A program made the translations under genes and the position numbers. The notes beneath the pieces are model-generated. The model ran no database searches and was not told the origin of the DNA. It worked only from the letters and a program-made list of their open reading frames with translations. DNA of 6,286 nucleotides from an uncultured Bacteroidales bacterium (GTDB lineage Bacteria > Bacteroidota > Bacteroidia > Bacteroidales > UBA4417): assembly GCA_903917425.1 (NCBI GenBank), contig CAIXAQ010000781.1, positions 1-6,286 on the forward strand. The letters are read 5' to 3'. This document shows positions 1-5,730 of the stretch, in pieces (position 1 is the stretch's first letter; each line of letters opens with the position of its first letter).

Positions 1-32
1 ACCTCCCCTAAAGCTTTCTTCTCCAACTTCAT
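1..32 (-). CDS. hsdS: Type I restriction-modification specificity subunit HsdS, N-terminal fragment (runs off left edge)
   Basis: An ATG at 32-30 opens a frame that stays open to the window edge and reads MKLEKKALGE followed by the first two bases of a Val codon. A short charged start leading into 'LGEV' is how many HsdS proteins begin, just before the first target-recognition domain. HsdS would bind DNA and set the sequence specificity of the HsdM methyltransferase encoded upstream in the same operon. The ATG overlaps the TGA of the preceding 104-aa ORF (ATGA), pointing to coupled translation. Only about ten residues are visible, so the call rests on the motif plus the position after hsdM; another gene starting here cannot be excluded. 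Confidence 0.6.
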   Translation of the reverse strand, partial: MKLEKKALGE

Positions 33-343
33 ATCTCCAACCCTTTAAAATTATTATTCCCAAAATTTTCACCTTTTTCGTCCCACATTTCGCGATAGGC
101 ATTAATGTAGCTTGCGGTAGTTTCTTTATCAATATCGTACAAATAGCGGCAAAGGCGGCGGTAAAGCAAAAGCATTTGATCGTCGAAACACAAATCGAGC
201 ATATAATCCAGGGTATGGGAAATGTAGTTTACATCTTTGGTTTGTGAGGCAATGATGCTGTTTACCAAAGCTGCGTATTGCCCGCAGGCTTGCTGTGCCA
301 GTTGATTGCGGCTTTCGATAAGTTTTGTAATTTCTTCAATCAT
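29..343 (-). CDS. Hypothetical 104-aa protein between hsdM and hsdS
   Basis: Product of no assigned function. It is a compact, soluble, probably all-helical protein: no signal peptide or membrane segment, an N-terminal helix (EEITKLIESRN), a central acidic/hydrophobic stretch (HTLDYMLDLCFDDQMLLLYR), then RLCRYLYDID and a 'SYINAYREMWDEKGE' tail. I believe similar small ORFs occur beside type I RM genes in Bacteroidetes, but this is from memory and no family name is claimed. Its start overlaps the stop of the 140-aa ORF by 4 nt (ATGA), and its own stop overlaps the probable hsdS start in the same way, so it is almost certainly translated with the RM operon. Possible roles, all inference: accessory or assembly factor for the methyltransferase, or a small partner of the neighbouring ATPase. 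Confidence 0.75.
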   Translation of the reverse strand: MIEEITKLIESRNQLAQQACGQYAALVNSIIASQTKDVNYISHTLDYMLDLCFDDQMLLLYRRLCRYLYDIDKETTASYINAYREMWDEKGENFGNNNFKGLEI

Positions 344-762
344 TTTTTTACTTGTTTTTGCTGTGCTTTACCTTTTTCGGTAAGCCGGTATTTTTGATTT
401 TTACTATTTGGTTTATCAGGTATTGTTAGCTCTACTACACCAGCATTAAGTGCCTCATTGATATATGCTTTTCTAAAATAGTCGCGATTTTTTATTTTCA
501 TTTTTTCTTGTAATTCTTCTCTCGACAATTCTTCCTTAAGGTTCAGAATTAATTGCTCTACTTGCATGGTAAGTTGCATGGTATCTTGCATGGTAACTTG
601 CATGGCTTTATCTGAAATTGGAACATCAAGTTGTTTTTCATCCTCATCCTCCGACAAATCCCATGCATTGGGGAAAGTCATGCGAATAAAATTTTCGTTA
701 AAATTATAATTACAATTTACCTGGTTGTTGAAACATAGATTGACATAATTGCTAGGAATCAT
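340..762 (-). CDS. Orphan C-terminal module of the upstream AlbA_2/ATPase protein (duplicated tail cassette)
   Basis: This 140-aa ORF lacks the AlbA_2 and ATPase domains and matches only the end of its neighbour. Residues 23-42 (ENFIRMTFPNAWDLSEDEDE) equal residues 346-365 of the 475-aa protein. Then come a linker with four repeats of the MQxT type (residues 54-68) and a winged-helix-like tail (about 79-132) that matches neighbour residues 412-465 at 33 of 54 positions, including TIPxKPNS and YRLTEKGK. That tail resembles the module at the C-terminus of many Fic and COG2865 ATP-binding proteins, where a DNA-binding role is assumed. The first 22 residues have no counterpart. The start ATG lies inside the last codons of the upstream gene (11-nt overlap), with no Shine-Dalgarno sequence. 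It may be a small expressed protein, a silent donor cassette, or a remnant of a partly deleted duplicate; internal ATGs in the repeat give alternative starts. Confidence 0.6.
   Translation of the reverse strand: MIPSNYVNLCFNNQVNCNYNFNENFIRMTFPNAWDLSEDEDEKQLDVPISDKAMQVTMQDTMQLTMQVEQLILNLKEELSREELQEKMKIKNRDYFRKAYINEALNAGVVELTIPDKPNSKNQKYRLTEKGKAQQKQVKK
561..605 (-). repeat. 12-bp tandem repeat coding for MQxT linker in the orphan module
   Basis: Three full 12-bp units and most of a fourth, with core cttgcatggtaa (variants gttgcatggtat and cttgcatggctt). In the coding direction they give MQVT, MQDT, MQLT, MQV (residues 54-68). The linker holds the same place as the VTPE/VTPQ tract of the full-length gene and has the same 12-bp period but a different unit sequence. 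Confidence 0.9.
636..697 (-). repeat. 62-bp direct repeat, copy B (inside orphan module)
   Basis: This segment matches 1084-1145 at 61 of 62 positions (the single difference is at 664 against 1112), with a constant offset of 448 bp and the same orientation. It encodes ENFIRMTFPNAWDLSEDEDE. Sequence immediately outside on both sides differs between the copies. Confidence 0.95.
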
Positions 763-2179
763 TGTTTTTGTTATTTTTCAGGTTTTTACCTTTTTCGGTA
801 AGGCGGTATTGTTGAAGGCGGCTATTGGGCTTTGCGGGTATGGTCATTTCAATCAAATGAAGTTTTAGGGCTTCATTGAGGTATTGTTTTCTGAAATTCT
901 CCCGGTCTTTGAGTTTTAAAATTTCCTGCAATTCATCGCGTTTTTTCTCTCCATTCATTATCGCTATCAGCCTGCCAATTTCTATAGTGACTTGCGGGGT
1001 GACTTGCGGGGTGACTTGCGGGGTGACTTGCGGGGTAACTTCGGGGGTAACTTCGGGGGTGACTTCGGGGGTGACTTGGGACATTTCATCCTCATCCTCC
1101 GACAAATCCCAAGCATTGGGGAAAGTCATGCGAATAAAATTTTCGGTAAACCGGAAACATTCCTTTGGATAAGCTTCTAAAATACGGGGAACGCCCGAAC
1201 CCAAATGCTCTACCAGTTCCAAATCTTTGAAAATACGCATCATTTCCTGGTTGCGTGGTATGGAAAAGCCTTCAAAAAACTCTTCCTGGCTTAATAAATC
1301 AGGCAAACTGCCAGCTGAGGTTATTTCTATACGGTCGTCGAAAATCTCAAACTTAGGAGGCACTTCATACGAATAATCGTTGTGGACCATAGCGTTGATA
1401 ATGGCTTCGCGCAATGCAATGGCATTCCAAAGCCGGGTATCAATCCTTTCCCTGGAAGTAATTCGACTTTTGGTTTTGTTTTCGAGTTCTATCTTATCAA
1501 GTACTTGTTTGGTGGCTTTTATAATGGAGCAATATCCGTACTCGTTGTTTTCTATCAAATGCACACGGTTTTTCCCTCTGTATTTAGCAACCTTTATCGA
1601 CATTGAATTGATATCCGACATCAGAAAAGCGACATAGTTAAAAGCTCCATCTTCGGTTTGTAGTCCAAGATTGGCCGCAAATTTGGAGTTTAAAAGCTTA
1701 CCCGATTCCTGGTAATATATTTTAAGTTGTTCGAATTTTAGTTTTTGCTGATTGGAACGTATCCTGCCAATAGAATTTCGGGTGCGCCGGGCAAACAGAT
1801 TTTCAATCATTCGGCCTGTCATTGGCTCGGCAGCAGTTCCAACCCGTATATAACAACCTCTCTCCGACATTCCCTGCTTTTTCAAATAGTAGGGTTTTTC
1901 GGGGCCACTGGCAACAATGATTTTAATAACATCCTTGTTGTTGATTTCTTCGCCAATGATATCGAACAACCCCAAACATGTAGGGTGAATATTGTTTTTA
2001 AGACGGTCTTTTATTTGCAACTGGATAGCGTCCGGGTTGTCGACACCTTGTGCCACTCCATCATCGGCAATGCCAATGTATATAACACCTCCTTCGCGGC
2101 TATTTAAAAAGGCCACAACCTCTTTTTCCAACGAATCGGTCAATGTTAATTTCAGCTCTAACCTATACGATTCCTTCAT
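752..2179 (-). CDS. AlbA_2 (Schlafen-like) DNA/RNA-binding domain plus GHKL-type ATPase protein of a type I RM operon (COG2865-like)
   Basis: A 475-aa soluble protein with four parts. Residues 3-130 are an AlbA_2/Schlafen AAA_4-type domain (E-x4-E-x-K at 3-10, FLNSREGGVIYIGIADDG at 24-41). Residues about 140-245 form a linker domain. Residues about 247-350 look like the RecG-related HATPase_c_4 domain: N-box-like LREAIINAMVHNDYS (256-270, with E258, N262 and H266) and LGSGVPRI (326-333). Next is a repeat linker of three VTPE and four VTPQ units (369-396), then a winged-helix tail (412-465). The family is usually annotated as a transcriptional regulator or ATP-binding protein; its biochemical role is poorly known. 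Its ATG overlaps the hsdM stop by 1 nt (TAATG), so it is co-translated with the methyltransferase. Regulator of the RM operon, or guard/effector linked to RM status, are both inferences. Confidence 0.85.
   Translation of the reverse strand: MKESYRLELKLTLTDSLEKEVVAFLNSREGGVIYIGIADDGVAQGVDNPDAIQLQIKDRLKNNIHPTCLGLFDIIGEEINNKDVIKIIVASGPEKPYYLKKQGMSERGCYIRVGTAAEPMTGRMIENLFARRTRNSIGRIRSNQQKLKFEQLKIYYQESGKLLNSKFAANLGLQTEDGAFNYVAFLMSDINSMSIKVAKYRGKNRVHLIENNEYGYCSIIKATKQVLDKIELENKTKSRITSRERIDTRLWNAIALREAIINAMVHNDYSYEVPPKFEIFDDRIEITSAGSLPDLLSQEEFFEGFSIPRNQEMMRIFKDLELVEHLGSGVPRILEAYPKECFRFTENFIRMTFPNAWDLSEDEDEMSQVTPEVTPEVTPEVTPQVTPQVTPQVTPQVTIEIGRLIAIMNGEKKRDELQEILKLKDRENFRKQYLNEALKLHLIEMTIPAKPNSRLQQYRLTEKGKNLKNNKNNDS
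987..1080 (-). repeat. 12-bp tandem repeat coding for VTPE/VTPQ linker
   Basis: Seven full 12-bp units (987-1070) and a partial eighth. On the plus strand, units 1-4 are all gtgacttgcggg; units 5-7 are gtaacttcgggg twice, then gtgacttcgggg. In the coding direction this gives three VTPE units followed by four VTPQ units (residues 369-396). Because the period is 12 bp, unit gain or loss changes linker length without shifting frame. The uniformity within each block suggests recent expansion. Confidence 0.95.
1084..1145 (-). repeat. 62-bp direct repeat, copy A (at the ATPase-linker junction)
   Basis: Partner of 636-697. It lies exactly where the ATPase domain of the 475-aa protein ends and the repeat linker begins (residues 346-365). 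Homologous recombination with copy B would delete 448 bp and swap the linker and winged-helix tail, keeping the reading frame. Confidence 0.95.
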
Positions 2180-4215
2180 TACAACAAGCTTTTATAGTTT
2201 TCGCTAATTAAAGATGCTAATTTAACGGCTTCATCGTTCAACCCTTCCAATTCAATATGAATTTCATTCAGGCGTTCTTCGTAATCAAAATCATCATCGG
2301 TGGCGGTGTCAACTCCTACATAACGTCCGGGGCTTAAACTCCAATCTTTGGTTTCAATTTCGGCATGGGTAACCACTTTACACAAACCTTCAACATCAGT
2401 ATATTTTCCTTCAGGAAAACGGCTTTGCAGCCAGTGGGCTTGTTTCCAGAAATATTCAGTTTCGTGTAACAATCCGGGTTCTTCTTCACCTGGGTTTCCA
2501 CTGAGTTGAAGTTGCAGGTCTTTCAATTGGTCGAGCTGTTCTTTCAGGTTCAGTTCTTTCCAATCCTTGTTTTTATTTAGCTGGAGTTCTTTTACGGCCG
2601 CGGCAAGAATATCCAGAAGTTGTTTAATGAGTTTATCCTGTGGTTTGCGCAAACCCTTGCACAAGTTAGCAATTCCCTCTAAATCTCCCCCGACAGGGGA
2701 TACTTTGGCAGCGGTTTCTATCAACTCATTTTGTTTGGCCAGTAATTCAATACTGTCATCCAACGAATTGATGGATTGACCTAAAGATTCACTAATACCT
2801 TTTAGCTTTTTGTTCGAAACAATAGACTTCAACACCTTTTGAAGTTCAGCGGTTGCGATGGCTGTTTCCCTGGCTAAATCGGCAGCAGTTTGCAGATAGT
2901 TTTTTATGGTAGAGTCGAATTTCATGGTATTCCCCCGGTACAGATTCACAATGCAAATCAGGTTATGCAACTGCTCGGGGCTGAAATCGTTTACTTTTGA
3001 AGTTACTTTCCGGTAAATCTTACGGGCATCCAGCATCAATACTTTATCCTTTTTCTGCTCGTCAGTCTCTTTAGCCCGGTCGAAAAACCACAATGTACAC
3101 GGTAACGAACGGGTATAGAAAAAGTTATTTCCAATGGCGACCATTACATCAACCGCTCCAGTTTTTACCAACTTTTCACGAATGTCTTTTTCGCTGTGTC
3201 CGGCATCACTGGCTGATGAAGCCATCACAAAACCTGCCCTTCCAGTAGGTTTCAGGTACGAATAGAAATATTGGATCCACAAGTAGTTAGCGTTGTCATT
3301 TTTGGGAAGCCCAAACGGTAACCGAGGGTCTTTCTTTACGGTATCCTTGCCTTTATCAACTCCATCCACATTAAAGGGTGGATTGGCCATTACAAAATCA
3401 CATTTGCCAACAAGGTTATGTTTGTCTTCATAAAATGTGTTCCCTTCCTGAATGTTGCCTTCCAAACCATGAACGGCAAGGTTCATTTTTGCAAGGCGTG
3501 TATTGGTTTCCGCTTTTTCCTGACCATAGAAAGTAACTTTTTCGGCAGGATTCTGACCTTCGCTTTCAATAAAATAGCCAGTCTGAACAAACATTCCCGC
3601 ACTACCAACGGCAGGATCTAAGTTAATTCCATGATCGGGCTCAATAACATTGACGATGGTATTAACCAGGCTAAAAGGGGTGAAAAATTCACCGCCTTCC
3701 TGGGCGCCGGTCATAGCGAACTTGTTCAGGAAATATTCATAAATCTTTCCGAACAGATCGCCTTCGGCTTTTTGAAGAACTTCTTTATTGAAAATGCGGA
3801 TGAGTTCACGTAACAAGTCCTTGCTGAAAATGGAATAATTTTTAGGCAATACGCCTTTGAGGTTGTCGTATTCATCCTCAATCAATTTCATCGCCTGGTC
3901 GATGGCTTCGCCAATGTCCTCACCTTCCGGCAATTCTACCAAATAATCAAATTGGGCCTTGTCGGGCAGAAACATTGAGTTCTTTTCTTCAAAATCCTTT
4001 TTTGTTAAAGGACGAATCCCACGTTGCGGGTGATTGGGCAAGCCTTTTTCTACTTCAATCTTTACCTTCCGAAAGCGATTAAAAGCGTGACGGAGAAATA
4101 TTAAGCCCAACACGGGCATTGAGTATTCGGATGCTGTAAGTTTACTATTAGCCCTGAGTTGGTCGGCTGCTTTCCAGAGTTCTGCTTCGAGTTTGCGGAG
4201 TTGATTACCTTGCAT
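2179..4215 (-). CDS. hsdM: Type I restriction-modification DNA methyltransferase subunit HsdM (N6-adenine)
   Basis: HsdM transfers a methyl group from S-adenosylmethionine to adenine N6 in the bipartite site chosen by HsdS; M2S is the usual methylase and adding HsdR makes the restriction enzyme. The 678-aa protein begins with the helical HsdM N-terminal domain (about 6-140, LWKAADQLR to DLLRELIRIF). Next come GEFFTP (175-180), SAM-binding motif I NLDPAVGSAGMF (198-209) and catalytic motif IV NPPF (278-281). Motif I has GSAG where many relatives have GSGG. It ends with a typical HsdM tail (SLSPGRYVGV, 626-635, then an acidic helical end). It is longer than many HsdM proteins (often about 500-550 aa) because of a helical, coiled-coil-like section at about 430-570. 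The ATG at 4215 is the first gene of the operon after a 540-bp gap, with an A/T-rich leader and no Shine-Dalgarno sequence. It looks intact. Confidence 0.96.
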   Translation of the reverse strand: MQGNQLRKLEAELWKAADQLRANSKLTASEYSMPVLGLIFLRHAFNRFRKVKIEVEKGLPNHPQRGIRPLTKKDFEEKNSMFLPDKAQFDYLVELPEGEDIGEAIDQAMKLIEDEYDNLKGVLPKNYSIFSKDLLRELIRIFNKEVLQKAEGDLFGKIYEYFLNKFAMTGAQEGGEFFTPFSLVNTIVNVIEPDHGINLDPAVGSAGMFVQTGYFIESEGQNPAEKVTFYGQEKAETNTRLAKMNLAVHGLEGNIQEGNTFYEDKHNLVGKCDFVMANPPFNVDGVDKGKDTVKKDPRLPFGLPKNDNANYLWIQYFYSYLKPTGRAGFVMASSASDAGHSEKDIREKLVKTGAVDVMVAIGNNFFYTRSLPCTLWFFDRAKETDEQKKDKVLMLDARKIYRKVTSKVNDFSPEQLHNLICIVNLYRGNTMKFDSTIKNYLQTAADLARETAIATAELQKVLKSIVSNKKLKGISESLGQSINSLDDSIELLAKQNELIETAAKVSPVGGDLEGIANLCKGLRKPQDKLIKQLLDILAAAVKELQLNKNKDWKELNLKEQLDQLKDLQLQLSGNPGEEEPGLLHETEYFWKQAHWLQSRFPEGKYTDVEGLCKVVTHAEIETKDWSLSPGRYVGVDTATDDDFDYEERLNEIHIELEGLNDEAVKLASLISENYKSLL

Positions 4216-4417
4216 GAAATGGTGTACTTTTTAAGAAATTATTATGCGAATTTGATCGATATGCGTTTTCATTAGTTCCCTACCTGCACTGCTAAAGTTT
4301 TGATCAAGTGCATGGTGTCGGATAGAAGAATGCTTGTTGGTGGCCATGAGTACAATCTAAGATGCTAAATGTTTAGAGTTAAAAATATTACACAATTCTA
4401 TTGGGTGAAATAAAACT

Positions 4418-4425
4418 CAAATATA
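4418..4425 (-). promoter_or_regulatory. Possible Bacteroidetes -7 promoter element for hsdM
   Basis: The minus strand reads TATATTTG, a full match to the TAnnTTTG -7 consensus of Bacteroidetes sigma factor promoters, and is the only such match I found in the gap in this orientation. The -33 TTTG is not clear: GTTTTC lies 16 nt upstream (4447-4442). If used, the hsdM leader would be about 200 nt long. Confidence 0.3.
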
Positions 4426-4524
4426 GGATACTTTACTATAGAAAACGGGAAAGATTACTTAACAGAATATGGAAATACAAAATTTTTCACTCAAACAAAT
4501 GAATATCCAAATGTTATGTTTTAA

Positions 4525-4647
4525 ATGAATGAACAATTGTTTTATAATGGATATGGTGTTTGTTTGCCCAAGCCGCTAAGTAAATCTTCTTCTGCAAGCA
4601 GTGAAAATAGCGAGCTGTGCGAGCTTCAACAATTGGTCATTCGGTAA
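4525..4647 (+). CDS. Doubtful 40-codon plus-strand ORF in the intergenic gap
   Basis: An ATG at 4525 opens a 40-codon frame (begins MNEQLFYNGYGVCLPKPLSK, ends LQQLVIR, TAA at 4645-4647). It directly follows, in the same frame, a 36-codon stretch without a start (4414-4521, containing GYFTIENGKDYLTEYGNTKF) that ends in TAA, giving a TAA-ATG junction. The composition looks protein-like, but open frames of this size are common by chance in A/T-rich DNA. No family is recognised. It could be a decayed gene end and the start of a second gene at an old element boundary, or just noise. Confidence 0.15.
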   Translation: MNEQLFYNGYGVCLPKPLSKSSSASSENSELCELQQLVIR

Positions 4648-4755
4648 ATTTACTCATCCCCGTTTCCTCTTAGATCACTGACTGCTCGGGCAACACAGGA
4701 GAAGTGCGATTAATTTGAAAACCTCATCCACTTATCTTTCTCCTTACAGAGAATC

Positions 4756-5232
4756 CTACTTTATCCTAACATTCAACTCATTAATAACCGCATCAGCATT
4801 GATGGCAGCGATCTTATTTGCCAGATCGGGGGCATACGCATCAATCTGAGTATTAAACCAATTAACCGGGCGACGGTTAATTGGGCCGGAATAGATTTTC
4901 CCGGGTTTAGGTTTTCGGGCTCCGCGTATTACCATGCCGTTTTGCATAATATATCCGTTACCAACTCCCTTATGAACGAAAATACCATGGCGCTCTATTT
5001 TAAAGCCGATACCTTCGGCAAGGCCGGAAGCCATGTATATTTTTCGTCCAATGCTGTTTACCAGTTTATCTTCTGCGTGTTGATTTTTTGTTCCTACGCC
5101 TCTGATTACCATTCCGGATTTACCTTTCCGGAAGCGCAAAGCAGAAGATTTCAGTTTACTTGTTACCATATTTGCCCAGCCTTTTACGACTGTATTTTGT
5201 TCGTTGATCCAGTTGGGGTTTGAGTTTGGCAT
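4756..5232 (-). CDS. Phage-like structural protein, possibly neck/tail-completion (HK97 gp10-like role)
   Basis: A 158-aa basic protein without signal peptide or membrane segments. Its centre reads GIGFKIERHGIFVHKGVGNG (74-93), a segment I associate with small neck/tail-completion proteins of Bacteroidetes prophages, followed by RRPVNWFNTQIDAYAPDLAN (120-139) and a short helical end. The short piece GMVIRG occurs twice (40-45 and 99-104). The gene begins 12 nt after the 161-aa gene ends, with AACCTTAATAAA before the ATG and no Shine-Dalgarno sequence, so it is the third member of one operon. It is also the last; nothing recognisable follows for 540 bp. The phage assignment is from remembered family resemblance and gene size and order, not from a unique motif. 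The exact role (adaptor, head completion or tail completion) is an inference. Confidence 0.6.
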   Translation of the reverse strand: MPNSNPNWINEQNTVVKGWANMVTSKLKSSALRFRKGKSGMVIRGVGTKNQHAEDKLVNSIGRKIYMASGLAEGIGFKIERHGIFVHKGVGNGYIMQNGMVIRGARKPKPGKIYSGPINRRPVNWFNTQIDAYAPDLANKIAAINADAVINELNVRIK

Positions 5233-5244
5233 TTTATTAAGGTT

Positions 5245-5730
5245 TTATTGGGTTGGAATCCAGCGGGAAGGATCTACTTCGTTATTGAATTTGCAAACAA
5301 TATCAAATGTGAAGCGGATGCCATAAAAATCTCCAAATTCTGTACTTATGAGCTGAGCTTCCACGGATTCAAAAGGGAAATTCTGTACCGGCGAAGATAA
5401 AACGTGCCTGTCTGATCTTACCCTTGCCAGTACATCATCTCCAATGGCTTCGAGCTTATCCCATGCGGTGTGAATGGCGTTGAAGTCGCCGATGTCTTTC
5501 ACATGGTCCAGCAGGATAAAGGCCCCGCCTCTTGTTTTCAGGATATTATCGCTTTTATTGTCAGTAAAAGAAAACTTGTAGCCCTCCATGATGAGGCAAG
5601 GAGTATCTAAGTCGCGAAGATCGGTAAGCACTTCGTCCACTTCAAAGCGGTAGAAGTTTTTAATACTGACATGCTCGGAAGCGAGAAGCTGGAAATAGGA
5701 AACAAGTTCAGCGAATTTATTTGCGGCCAT
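5245..5730 (-). CDS. Hypothetical phage-like protein, possibly tail terminator/neck protein
   Basis: A 161-aa acidic, soluble protein of no certain function. Visible features are an N-terminal helix (FAELVSYFQLLASEHVSIKN), a central DNKSDNILKTRGGAFILLDH segment, a helical stretch (TAWDKLEAIGDDVLARVRSD) and a C-terminal beta-rich part ending FGDFYGIRFTFDIVCKFN. The size, the mixed alpha/beta pattern and the position before a probable completion protein would suit a tail terminator or neck protein of a Bacteroidetes prophage; this is inference from context and remembered similarity. The ATG lies inside the end of the 183-aa gene (14-nt overlap, ATGGCCGCAAATAA), so translation is probably coupled. 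The next gene follows after 12 nt. There is no sign of truncation or frameshift. Confidence 0.6.
   Translation of the reverse strand: MAANKFAELVSYFQLLASEHVSIKNFYRFEVDEVLTDLRDLDTPCLIMEGYKFSFTDNKSDNILKTRGGAFILLDHVKDIGDFNAIHTAWDKLEAIGDDVLARVRSDRHVLSSPVQNFPFESVEAQLISTEFGDFYGIRFTFDIVCKFNNEVDPSRWIPTQ

Larger units (their letters stand above)
4216..4755. other. 540-bp gap between phage-like operon and RM operon
   Basis: No minus-strand frame of useful length continues either flanking operon. No tRNA, clear terminator hairpin with T-run, or insertion-sequence end was found by eye. The stretch is A/T-rich from about 4216 to 4550, then more balanced. A small direct repeat, gcgagc-tgt-gcgagc, lies near 4609-4623. 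The gap probably holds the hsdM promoter and a long leader, and perhaps the decayed boundary of the prophage. Two weak plus-strand frames are described separately. Confidence 0.5.

Noticed and set aside
987..1080. CRISPR-like array
   Set aside because: The units are 12 bp, contiguous and without spacers; they are in-frame coding repeats.
876..1180. Plus-strand frames reading GVTCGVTC and RGDLRGDL repeats
   Set aside because: They are antisense readings of the 12-bp tandem repeat inside the well-supported minus-strand ATPase gene.
340..2179. A single ATPase gene split by a frameshift into the 475-aa and 140-aa ORFs
   Set aside because: The 475-aa protein already has its own complete winged-helix tail ending at YRLTEKGK; the 140-aa ORF repeats that tail rather than continuing it.
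1380..2207. Several plus-strand open frames of 70-120 codons
   Set aside because: They lie opposite the AlbA_2/ATPase gene, have no recognisable domain, and the minus frame shows clear family motifs.
2567..3813. Plus-strand frames opposite hsdM
   Set aside because: Shadows of hsdM; the minus strand carries methyltransferase motifs I and IV in order.
4650..4750. Very short minus-strand frames after 4756 (18 codons from a GTG with AAGGAG upstream; MSKFTE from an ATG)
   Set aside because: They close after 18 and 6 codons. They could be remnants of the next phage gene, but there is too little to support a call.
4942..5223. 93-codon plus-strand frame
   Set aside because: Opposite the 158-aa gene, which fits the operon spacing and has a recognisable phage-like segment; the plus frame has no motif or operon context.
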